From Hormiphora californensis (taxonomy: Eukaryota; Ctenophora; Tentaculata; Cydippida; Pleurobrachiidae): a stretch of 64,000 bases of DNA. The notes under the pieces were generated by a model, which was not told the origin of the DNA, ran no database searches, and was given only the letters and a program-made list of their open reading frames with translations. The translations under genes and the position numbers were made by a program. The first letter of the stretch is position 1, and every line of letters begins with the position of its first letter. The stretch lies in the NCBI GenBank assembly GCA_020137815.1, contig CM035354.1, positions 7,373,987 through 7,437,986 on the forward strand. The letters are read 5' to 3'. This document shows positions 1 through 9,154 of the stretch, in pieces.

Positions 1-774
1 GTAACTGTACGTAGCGCGCGACAATATTGTCCATGTGCAAAGACAACATTCACGCATCGCTATACATTGGATTTGTGTAGAAACATACATTGACTGACAC
101 CCCTTGGCATACGTTGCAGGCCCCTTATAATATAATATAAGGGGCCTGGAGGGAATACCGCGCTAGGGGGGAATACATAATCAATCATATCTCCGGTTCC
201 AGATAAGGTACAGAAATCGTTTTGGTAGCGTTGGAAAGAGGAAGATAACAGCTTTCAAATGCAACCGGTTTCAGGTCTCTATCTTATCAGGAACAAGAGA
301 TATGAACCAAACTCCGCAAAATCGAGTGCGGTAAAATAAAAAAATTCGAGATTTTAATTCAAATTTGAAACAAAGTGTCCCTGCAGGGATCTGTGACGTC
401 ACTTTTTGAAAACAACCAATCTTTGAACGGCTATTGCTCAGCCTCCTCAAGTCCAATTAACTTGTCTCAAAAACAGCAAGGTAGATAATTGTCAGATCTA
501 ACAGCTAGTGAAAGAATCAAGCAAAACGGACTTCAGGTGCCAAAGTTATAAGCACCGCCGTTTTTTCGCTCGCAAAGTTATTTTCGACCCAGCCGGGCTC
601 AGCTGAGCTCAGGCCAAACGCGCGCGCGGCATTCCCTTCAGTCCCCTCGTTGCGGGGGTGCGCGCATGAGGGGGCTGCAGCGCATTCCAAGACACCCCCT
701 ACTGATTGATAATGTACACGTAATGTACATTAATTCTCACCAATATGCTGAATAACAGTTTCTATCTTCAACAG
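1..774. other. Intergenic DNA left of the TBC gene
   Basis: No convincing exon is visible. The stretch holds a 32-bp hairpin (117-148) and, around 228-268, a motif (TTGGAAAGAGG, then CTTTCAAATG about 10 bp later) that recurs in the foldback at 9554-9925. A pyrimidine tract ending in CAG at 772-774 looks like a 3' splice site, so upstream exons of the TBC gene may lie here or outside the window. Confidence 0.5.
117..148. repeat. Short perfect inverted repeat
   Basis: 13-bp arms (CAGGCCCCTTATA and its exact complement) flank a 6-bp AT spacer. It lies in intergenic DNA. It could be a MITE remnant or a simple hairpin; no target-site duplication was seen. Confidence 0.75.
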
Positions 775-790
775 CGATAAACCGATACCC

Positions 791-2273
791 ATGGAAGCGG
801 TTGATAAGAAGACGTTAGAGAAGATGCAAGCGAAGGAGAAGAAATGGTTTAAAATGGTGCAGGAGTGGGAGAAATCAGAGTCCGAGCCTGCCGATCTGAA
901 ATCTCGTATTTGGAAGGGATGTCCTAATTCTCTGAGAGGGAGGGTGTGGCCTCAACTTCTCAAACTACAGCAGATCAAGGAGATCAATGAGAAAGCGCTA
1001 GGTCCTGATCTATATGAGGTGAGTAACGGTCCTCTATTTGGTAGCACATTGTTATGTTCCCAGTTTAAATAGAGATTGATAGTTGATACTCTCCACCTAT
1101 AAAGATCAAAGATGTATTCTAAAACGTTAATTTCCCCACAGCGAATGAAGCAAACTTCGAAGAAGCGGTCATCACATCGGGATATTGTCCAAATTGATCT
1201 GGATATTCATCGGACATTCCGGAATCATGAGATGTTTCAATTGAAATATGATGTCATGTAAGTGCCATGTAGTTATTGTGGGGAACAGTGTTATTTTGGA
1301 ATTTGGGGTCCATTCCTAAAACTTCATTCAGTACTACCATAGTGTAGTGACGTCATTTTGGAGTGTTTGAATGTTATATTCCGTTACCCTAGCAACCCTC
1401 TCACCCCCTCTTTGTTCCCCAGGCAACAGAAACTCTTCAACGTTCTCTCAGCCTACTCAGTCTTCAACACCTCTGTGGGATACTGCCAGGCTATGTCCTC
1501 TCTCGCTGCATTTCTTCTTATGTACCTCAAAGAAGAGGAAGTGTTCTGGGCTCTAACATCCCTCCTCCGCTCCGCTAAATACCAAATGAACAATTTGTAT
1601 GTTCAGGATCTAGAGAAACTTCACCGGCTAATTGATCACCATCTTATTCTGCGGAAAAAATTTACACACACAGTGCACAAACACTTAAAAAAACAAGAAT
1701 TCATTCCGAGCTTGTACGTGACAAGGTGGTTTATGAAAAACTTCCTCGACTCAGTCCCCTTCTCTCTCAATCTCCGTATGTGGGACATCTTCTTGTATGA
1801 GGGGGAGGAAATCAGTATAGCAATGAGTCTGTGTATCCTGAGAACGTTCAAGAAAACATTGGTGAAGTTGAACATGGAACAACTGCAAGAGTTCTTCCAG
1901 GTCCTCCCCGAGAAACAGGTAATTTTTAGTAGACCCCCCTGCTTGATTTTTAACTGCCAGGTACTTCTTGCTTAACTACTTACTAAACTAGATCATATCT
2001 CTGATCTTTTTCTCTATCATGTAATGTTCTAACCCTCTATCCCCCTCTCTCTCTCAGCTTGACGAGGAGAAGCTACTGGATAACCTGATGGAGGTCCTCT
2101 CAGAACTACGTCGCAGTAGGATGTCAGTGTTAGCTCCACTACCACCAGTCCAACCTGTCCGGACATCTGAGTCCATGTCAACCTTACCCTCAAATAAGGT
2201 GAAAAAGCGGAAAAACCGGGACAGTGGAGATAAGAATGGGACAATGCCATCCATGCATATGACCTCATTATGA
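791..2273 (+). CDS. TBC-domain Rab GTPase-activating protein (USP6NL/RN-tre-like)
   Basis: Four exons with closing phases: (775)791-1018, 1142-1257, 1423-1918, 2058-2273, giving 351 aa from the ATG at 791. TBC proteins stimulate GTP hydrolysis by Rab GTPases with two catalytic fingers, and both are present: the arginine finger I94-x-x-D97-x-x-R100 (IDLDIHRT) and the glutamine finger Y135-C-Q137 (VGYCQAM). The opening RIWKGCPNSLRGRVW and the later LNLRMWDIFLYEGEE region match the USP6NL subgroup best. The frame is open upstream of the ATG back to a splice-acceptor-like CAG at 772-774, and USP6NL relatives carry extra N-terminal sequence, so the 5' end may be incomplete. The tail after the TBC domain is short and basic (KVKKRKNRD). 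The family call is firm; the exact orthologue is inferred. Confidence 0.85.
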
Positions 2274-2338
2274 TGAACACTGCCGTACAGTTGTAACAAT
2301 GTTTGTTTGTGTGTTTTAAAAAGACGTGTGTTGTGACG

Positions 2339-2407
2339 TCACGTGACATATCTGTGATCACGTGATATATCTGCGGTCACGTGATATATCTGGTCACGTG
2401 ATATCTC
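2339..2407 (+). repeat. Tandem CACGTG-containing repeat in the TBC 3' UTR
   Basis: Four copies of TCACGTGAYATATCTG with variable 1-3 bp joints, between the TBC stop codon and its polyadenylation signal. Each copy contains a CACGTG E-box, so it could bind bHLH factors, but it may be a neutral minisatellite. Confidence 0.8.
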
Positions 2408-2431
2408 TCTCTCGGTTCAATGATGGTGGGT

Positions 2432-2437
2432 AATAAA
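2432..2437 (+). terminator. Polyadenylation signal of the TBC gene
   Basis: Canonical AATAAA about 160 bp after the stop codon on the coding strand, followed by a GT-rich stretch from about 2460 typical of a downstream element. Confidence 0.7.
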
Positions 2438-2452
2438 GCTGCTACTCAACTT

Positions 2453-3579
2453 CTACGGGGTGTTATTGTGTGGGTGAAGTATACACTGTGTGTGGGACAG
2501 CGCATGAAACATTAGCTTTTTGTCTCTTGTGAAGTGTGTGTTTCTACATATTCCTTGTGTGTGTGGGGTGTGATAGATATTAGCGTGGTGTGATTGAATT
2601 TGGTTGGTGTGATGTGTCGTGTGTGAACCCACATATTGTTTTTGCAGCAGTTTAATAATGGAACAAATGGATGTGATAGTGGTGGTGTGATAATGCCTAT
2701 TTATGAAACTACGGTGTGAGCTGGTGTGAGTAGTATCTCGATGTGCATCCCCCAATCTTGCATGCCCCCTCTTCTTCTCTCAAATTATCGTCTAATTATC
2801 GTCTTATCTGTCAAAAAATACATGTAACATGTAACATGTGTACATGTAACATGTGTACATGTAACATGTGTATACTAATTACTGCATGTAAACGTTACTA
2901 ATGAATCCCTCGACCTTCCTACGTTCTAAATTTATATTATCAAGCAATTCTTTTGTTTTAAAAACTCATTACTTTTTGTAAACGAGGAATGAACACTCTT
3001 GTTCTCTTCTCTTCTGTCACACTTCAAAAATATAATTTTCCGTTTCTTCTCTTCTTTGGGGCATGCAAGATGATTGCACATTGATTACTCCACCCTTTAT
3101 GTGATGGTTACCATACTGTTACCATGGTGAGCATACTATACCGTTACCATGGTTACCATACTATACTGTTACCATGGTTACCATACTATACTGTTACCAT
3201 GGTTACCATACAATATCGTGTAACCATGGTTACCATGCCATACCGTTACCATAGAATAAGAACAACGTAACTAAACACCGCTCTCCTTTCTCTCTTCTCC
3301 TTCCAGGTTAACAAAGTCAAGTTGGCCAGACGTTGACATTAAATACACACACAGTGAGAATAACTACAAGTTACTGATGATCAGAAAGTGTGACTCCCTA
3401 GTTACCATGGTTACCTGACTTCCTAGTTACCATGGTTACCTGACTCCCTAGTTACCATGGTTACCTGACTCTATCTGACTTGGACAATAACTATGTGTGT
3501 GTTAAGACATGATTATACCTATTACAGAGTCACTGATTGAGACACCTAATTCACACCTTGACACCAATATAACACACCA
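2453..3579. repeat. Minisatellite-rich intergenic DNA
   Basis: No gene seen. In order: GT-rich DNA to about 2740; a 15-bp tandem repeat (GTAACATGTGTACAT) near 2816-2875; about five units built on GTTACCATGGTTACCATACTA at 3104-3256; and three exact-length 25-bp units (GACTCCCTAGTTACCATGGTTACCT type) at 3392-3466. The last two arrays share the palindrome GTTACCATGGTTAC, and a related palindrome (GTTACTATGGTAAC) recurs at 10333-10412. Confidence 0.75.
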
Positions 3580-5238
3580 CACGGTGCACTAGAAGGATCG
3601 TCAACCCAAAGTTGAGCCCGCAAAACAAACTTTTGTTGGGGGTGACCCAGGAGGCCTTCCTGAACATCCCCACGGTGAGAAAAGTATATGTTATCGGGGG
3701 AAATTTTTGTTAAAATCGAAAAAACTGGTTTTTGGTCCAAATTTGTGCATAACTTACTTGACTGCCGTTTGATGAAATATGTGATTGACATAAAATAAGT
3801 ATACAAGACCTATTTTTGCACGAAGAATCGATTGCCGGTGGAGAGAAATCTCTAAAATGACCGGAAAGTTGTCAAATATGGGAATTTTGTCATTTTTTTG
3901 AGGTTTTTGGCCCTTTAACCATTGAAAACGTTGAGATAGGAAGTTGGCAATAGCGCCAATCGTTAAAATGGTCATTTTTCTACGGGATCCCAAAATTTCA
4001 TGTATATCCGATTTATGGTTAGATTTTGGCAAACTATTGAGATGTGCTTACTGAAAAAAGGATAACTTGATTTTCTCGTTTTTTGCGATTTTTTAACTTT
4101 TGAAAGAATTCTGATTGAAATGGCCAATCAGGGCCATGCTAAAGTTGTTTATGGGACAATTTTCGACCAAAATCCAAGATTTCATGCAAATCCAATGACA
4201 GATCATTGATTTATAGAAAGTTGAAATAGGCAAAAAAGGCCAATTTTTACCATGAAAACAAAAATACACATTTTTTTTCTTGTCAATTTCCATTAACAAC
4301 TGGTACGGGTACCTAGGTAGGGTCCCTACCTATTTTTTGCACGTAGAATCGATTGCCGGTGGAGTGGATCCTCTTAAATGATTGGAAAGCGGTCGAAATG
4401 TCATTTTTTGGAAGTTTTTGGACCTCCAAAAAATGGCATTTTGACCGCTTTTCCAATCATTTAAGAGGATCCACTCCACCGGCAATCGATTCTACGTGCA
4501 AAAATAGGTAGGGTACCAGTTGTTGATGGAAATTGACAAGAAAAAAATGTGTATTTTTGTTTTCATGGTAAAAATTGGCCTTTTTTGCCTATTTCAACTT
4601 TCTATAGATCAATGATCTGTCATTGGATTTGCATGAAATCTTGGATTTTGGTCGAAAATTGTCCCATAAACAACTTTAGCATGGCCCTGATTGGCCATTT
4701 CAATCAGAATTCTTTCAAAAGTTAAAAAATCGCAAAAAACGAGAAAATCAAGTTATCCTTTTTTCAGTAAGCACATCTCAATAGTTTGCCAAAATCTAAC
4801 CATGAATCGGATATACATGAAATTTTGGGATCCCGTAGAAAAATCACCATTTTAACGATTGGCGCTATTGCCAACTTCCTATCTCAACGTTTTCAATGGT
4901 TAAAGGGCCAAAAACCTCAAAAAAATGACAAAATTCCCATATTTGACAATTTTCCGGTCATTTTAGAGATTTCTCTCCACCGGCAATCGATTCCTCGTGC
5001 AAAAATAGGTCTTGTATACTTATTTTATGTCAATCAGATATTTCATCAAACGGCAGTCAAGTAAGTTATGCACAAATTTGGACCAAAAACCAGTTTTTTC
5101 GATTTTGACAAAAATTTCCCCCGATAACATATACTTTTCTCACCGTGGGGATGTTCAGGAAGGCCTCCTGGGTCACCCCCAACAAAAGTTTGTTTTGTGG
5201 GCTCAACTTTGGGTTGACGATCCTTCTGGTGCACCGTG
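3580..5238. mobile_element. 1.66-kb foldback element (family A)
   Basis: Two arms of about 0.8 kb (3580-4412 and about 4423-5238) are near-perfect reverse complements around a roughly 10-bp centre. Termini read CACGGTGCAC/GTGCACCGTG. Each arm carries two copies, about 518 bp apart, of a module starting CCTATTTTTGCACG and continuing GAATCGATTGCCGGTGGAG, plus related units around CCAARATTTCATG. The spacing suggests roughly 170-180-bp monomers. ORFs inside mirror each other across the palindrome and are shadows. No transposase and no clear target duplication are visible, so it is a non-autonomous foldback or giant MITE by struct­ure only. Confidence 0.85.
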
Positions 5239-5492
5239 ACCATCGACTCAGAGACAAGCAACATATTGACATTTTTAATTTCAAAGAATGAAAGTGTGTG
5301 TGAATGTGTGAGGATACTGGTTATGGCTGAATGGTGGGGGAACCAATCTGAGTATGCTAATCAAGGGGGATTCTGAGTGTGAGAATCAGGGGGAGTTATG
5401 GTTTTTTACAATGATTACTTTAACTGTTTAATACCCTTTTTGTGTGTGCGTGTGTTACTTACTTTTGTTACTTTTGGAGGCTTCGTAGGATC

Positions 5493-7379
5493 CTAGCAGG
5501 CCATCCCTTTCTCAGGACCACCGGAAACTGCCCAATCGAGCAGTGAGTTATCGTTACAGTAACCATAGCCAGCAATTGGAGGCTGGTCAGGTATGGTATC
5601 GAGATGACGCTGTAGTGACGTCTTAAAGGCCGAGAGAGGGTAGGCCTCAGTTACAGTTGCCGGGAGGGTGTTCCAGAGACGAGGTGCTCTCACTGTAAAG
5701 CTATTTTCAAAGAGAGATTTCGCTCGCCGGCCTCTGGTATCCGGAATGGCAGGAACAACGGCCCTGATCCCGAGTCTGCTAGGGGGCCTAAAAGCGATGC
5801 CCAGGTTGTTGGGGACTAGACCGTGCAGGGTTTTCCAAATAAGGATGATGGAGTAGCGTTCACGGCGTCTCTGAAGAGAGGAGAGGCCCAGATTTTGGAG
5901 GCGGTCCCAGTAGTTATCACCAGAGTTGGATATCCTAGCAATGAAGGATCTTTGAACACCTTCGAGGAGCCTGATGTCGCTGACCAGGTGAGGGTCCCAC
6001 AGGGGGCAGGCATACTCTAGGTGGCTTCTGACCAGAGACTTGTACAAGGTCAGCATCGTGGTTCTATCCCTGGTGCCAAATACACTTAGAGCCCAGCTAG
6101 CCATGGAGCGGCCCCTATTGGCTATAGCAGCAATGTGTTTGGACCAGGAGAGGTCACAGGAAACTAGGGTACCAAGGTCTCTTACGTTTGAGGACTCATC
6201 GAGGTATCCAGAGGGAGTCATGTACTGACGGAGGCTGGCTGTTTCCGGAAGTTCCTTGAGGAGGGACAGGGAGGAACTAGTAGGCTCTGAGATAATCAGT
6301 TCAAATTTCTTGTCGTGGAGCTGTAGGTTGTTGCGCTGGGCCCAAGAAATCGCAGCTGACAAGTCGGATTGGAGCAGAGATACGTCTCTCGAGGAGGTGA
6401 TGTGTTTGGAGAGACGGGTGTCATCCGCGAAGAACCGTATCACTGAGTGCATGATGACATCCTCTAGGTCGTTGACAAAGAGGAGAAATAGGATAGGGGC
6501 AAGCACGGTGCCTTGTGGGACGCCGCTGAGAATTAGGGAAATACGGGAGAGGGAACCTTGGACCGCCACGGTTTGGGTACGACCAATCAGGAATGAGGCT
6601 ATCCAGTCAGTAATCTGGGTAGGGAAGCCGTAAGATTCCATTTTGGAAAGCAGGAGGCGGTGGTCGACTCGGTCAAAGGCACGAGAGAAATCCAGGAAGA
6701 TGGTGTCTGTTGCAGACCCCTCGATTAAACCCTCGATAACGTCATCGATATGACTCAGGAGCTGGGTGAGACAGCTGTGGCCCGCTCGAAAACCATGTTG
6801 GTTGTCAGAGATGATATTGTTCTCCTCTATGAAAGACACAAAGTGCTTTCTCATTACCCTTTCAAAGGACTTCATGATATGAGAGGTCATAGATATAGGG
6901 CGGTAGTTGCTGGGATCGGAGGAGGACCCCTTTTTGTGGAGGGGAGTGATAGTCGCACGTTTATAGTAGTCTGGTACCTTGCGCAGTTCGACTGACTCTC
7001 TCAATAGTAGTGCAAGGGGAACAGCCACCTCAGTCCTACACTCTCTCAGGAATACCGCTGGAACACCATCCGGTCCAGAACCGGAAGTAGGATTGAGTTC
7101 TTTTAGGGCAGCAATGAGATCCCCTTGAATATCGGTATACAGGAGATCAGGGAATGGTGTGGAGATGGTAGGAGGGGTAACGTTGATGGAAAGACCCGGG
7201 GCACATGGATCGGAAAAGGATTCGGTAAACTTGTCCTGGAAAAGATCAGCTATTGAGGTGGGATCCGAAACAGCGTTCCCTTTAGAATCGAAAAGAAGGC
7301 CAATCTCAGTTTGGAGCTTGTTCATCTGTTTGGCGAAACTATAAAAAGCCTTGGGGTTGGTTTTCATAGTTTTAACCAC
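5493..7379 (-). CDS. Reverse transcriptase of a 5'-truncated CR1/Jockey-like LINE
   Basis: An uninterrupted 628-aa frame encodes a non-LTR reverse transcriptase. Visible motifs: NYRPISMTSH (about 159-166), LDFSRAFDRVDH (229-240, first catalytic Asp), GVPQGTVLAP (286-295) and FADDT (317-321, the catalytic Asp pair). A C-terminal region conserved in this clade follows (WDRLQNLGLSSLQRRRERY). The same frame stays open past the nominal start to the TG microsatellite at 7484-7554, so there is no real initiation codon: the copy lost its endonuclease and ORF1. The protein is clearly related to ORF2 of the intact element at 37-41 kb. The intact frame suggests a fairly young insertion. The 3' UTR probably runs to about 5400 or a little below. 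Confidence 0.92.
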   Translation of the reverse strand: MVKTMKTNPKAFYSFAKQMNKLQTEIGLLFDSKGNAVSDPTSIADLFQDKFTESFSDPCAPGLSINVTPPTISTPFPDLLYTDIQGDLIAALKELNPTSGSGPDGVPAVFLRECRTEVAVPLALLLRESVELRKVPDYYKRATITPLHKKGSSSDPSNYRPISMTSHIMKSFERVMRKHFVSFIEENNIISDNQHGFRAGHSCLTQLLSHIDDVIEGLIEGSATDTIFLDFSRAFDRVDHRLLLSKMESYGFPTQITDWIASFLIGRTQTVAVQGSLSRISLILSGVPQGTVLAPILFLLFVNDLEDVIMHSVIRFFADDTRLSKHITSSRDVSLLQSDLSAAISWAQRNNLQLHDKKFELIISEPTSSSLSLLKELPETASLRQYMTPSGYLDESSNVRDLGTLVSCDLSWSKHIAAIANRGRSMASWALSVFGTRDRTTMLTLYKSLVRSHLEYACPLWDPHLVSDIRLLEGVQRSFIARISNSGDNYWDRLQNLGLSSLQRRRERYSIILIWKTLHGLVPNNLGIAFRPPSRLGIRAVVPAIPDTRGRRAKSLFENSFTVRAPRLWNTLPATVTEAYPLSAFKTSLQRHLDTIPDQPPIAGYGYCNDNSLLDWAVSGGPEKGMAC

Positions 7380-7483
7380 TGACTTCTCCTTCTTCTCTCT
7401 TAGATTGTTCAGGGCTTCGCCCAGTTCGAACTCTGTGGAGGCAAGTTGGTCCGTAGCAGCAGATATTGAAGCGGGATTGGGAG

Positions 7484-7554
7484 GTGTGAGTGTGTGTGTG
7501 TGTGTGTGTGTGAGTGTGTGTGTGTGTGTGAGTGTGTGTGTGTGTGTGTGTGTG
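7484..7554. repeat. (TG)n microsatellite
   Basis: Interrupted TG tract with occasional GAG interruptions. It marks the 5' breakpoint of the truncated LINE. Confidence 0.9.
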
Positions 7555-7897
7555 AAAGAGATACAGGGTGTCCCAAGTCACTGTTCATGATGATATTATG
7601 TGGAATTCGAGAGCAGATTTAACTCGTGATTTTGATTCTTGTTTTTAATTAATAATCCAGGGACAATTTGCGCCGAATACACCGCGTAAAAGTTGAAAAA
7701 GAGAGAAGGAGAGAGTGATGTACTGTATTTTATATGAGAGACAACGTATTCATAAAAAGTGAAAAACTGTTGGAAATATTTTCAAAAAATCTCTTTTGTG
7801 TTCCACAATTGTGGATAATTTTATCCGCAATATCACCGTGAGAGATATGTTATAGTGGATATATGATTCTTCTCTAATTAGTGTAATTGGAAGTGAT

Positions 7898-7950
7898 CAC
7901 GCTAATTAAATGGCGTCCCACTAATAGTGGGACGCCATTTAATTAGCGTG
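7898..7950. repeat. Perfect 25-bp-arm palindrome
   Basis: Arms CACGCTAATTAAATGGCGTC... and their exact complement, 25 bp each, separated by 3 bp (AAT). Perfect arms suggest recent origin or gene conversion. Confidence 0.85.
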
Positions 7951-8319
7951 GGCCACTAATCAGGCCCCACTATTATTCACCCCCTGTTATTCACATGGGT
8001 ACATTTATCACATGTACAACACATATTGTGTTGTGTGATACACACATGTTTTAAATATATCGCTTCACATTTTATGCGGCAAGAACGAGAGTATTTTTAT
8101 CGGACTTTTTGTCGTTGTTTGTTTGTGTGAAAGAGAGTGAGAGTGGTAGTTTAAAGGACATGGATGCAATGATTTTGTTTAACTACACAGTACACACTAC
8201 ACATCCTGGTAAAACTTGTTGTCAACAAGATTTTGCATTTCACTCTCTAATCTGAGCGTGCAGCAGTTTGCTTTGGTTTTGTAAAGAGGGAAGCTAGATG
8301 TCATTTTGTTGCCATATTA

Positions 8320-8412
8320 CAGTGGTGCTCCGTCATATTGGCCGCCCGTTGGTCGTCGTGGACAACGCTTTGGTCGGCACTGTGCAGTCGGCCAATATGA
8401 CGGAGCACCACC
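8320..8412. mobile_element. Small hairpin MITE, possibly pogo-like
   Basis: 21-bp perfect arms (TGGTGCTCCGTCATATTGGCC at 8323-8343, complement at 8390-8410) around a 46-bp loop. The left end follows TA and begins CAGTGGTGCTCCG, resembling the CAGTCGGACCCCG ends of the TA-flanked elements at 12700 and 61629. Confidence 0.55.
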
Positions 8413-8705
8413 AGTTACAGTTACCCAGTTCAACGCCGCTTTCCCCCTAACATGTGATTAATAGATCATGGTGTGTGAATTGAATATGGATGATGCACTA
8501 TAAATCTGTAAATATATTAACTCCTATATATTCAACAACGTGTATGTGACACATGACTCTCTATTACTGCATACCTCAGATATTTTTGTATATCCCCCCA
8601 CACATCTCTTTGAAAATACCCTAATTTCTTGTGTTTTTAATTTTCTTTAGGAAACTACCTACTCAAAGTGGAAATTGAGCTAATAGTGATCGGTTGGTGG
8701 GGGGG

Positions 8706-8754
8706 CTGTCTGGCGGTGCCAGACCCCGTTTTGACGGTTTGTTCAGACCGACAG
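8706..8754. repeat. CTGTCTGGCG hairpin family, copy 1
   Basis: Begins CTGTCTGGCGGTGCCAGACC and ends with complementary ACCGACAG. Related short hairpins lie at 14332-14405, 14457-14510, 19714-19783 and 25965-26018. Confidence 0.55.
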
Positions 8755-9154
8755 GGTGAAATAATCAAGGTGGCCATCAGTTAATTAAGTGGTTTTTTGA
8801 AACGGGATACAAATGTTCTGCAAGTTGTATAAGAAGAATTAGAATAACAACTGACAGAACACAGAGCTTAGTAACTAGTAATATAGCAACGGCCCCCTTA
8901 GCAACACACATAGCAACCAGTAAGCAATACATTCAAATACAATATACAACTGTTATATACCATCTGAATTGTCCCCAGAACCCTCTCACTTTTGTGTAAG
9001 GGACATGTCACCCCTTACTCTCACAACTCTCACTCACTCTTTCAGTCCATACATGTGTCTCTTTAGCTTCATACTATCTCTCCCTCGCTCACACAATCTG
9101 TTTTATCACGCTCACTGAGCAGCTCGATCCCCTGGTATTTCTCTCATCTCACCC

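Larger units (their letters stand above)
7560..9150. other. Intergenic DNA with three small hairpin elements
   Basis: No exon recognised. It contains the hairpins at 7898-7950, 8320-8412 and 8706-8754, and short poly-A/T-rich stretches. This is the 3' flank of the minus-strand SRCR-like gene that ends at 9155. Confidence 0.6.

Noticed and set aside
3306-3336. Possible alternative last exon of the TBC gene (acceptor then VNKVKLARR and stop)
   Set aside because: The TBC gene already has a complete last exon and polyadenylation signal; the motif is too short to support.
3546-5284. Pairs of 60-95-codon frames inside the 3.6-5.2 kb foldback
   Set aside because: They are mirror images of each other across the palindrome and lack any conserved domain.
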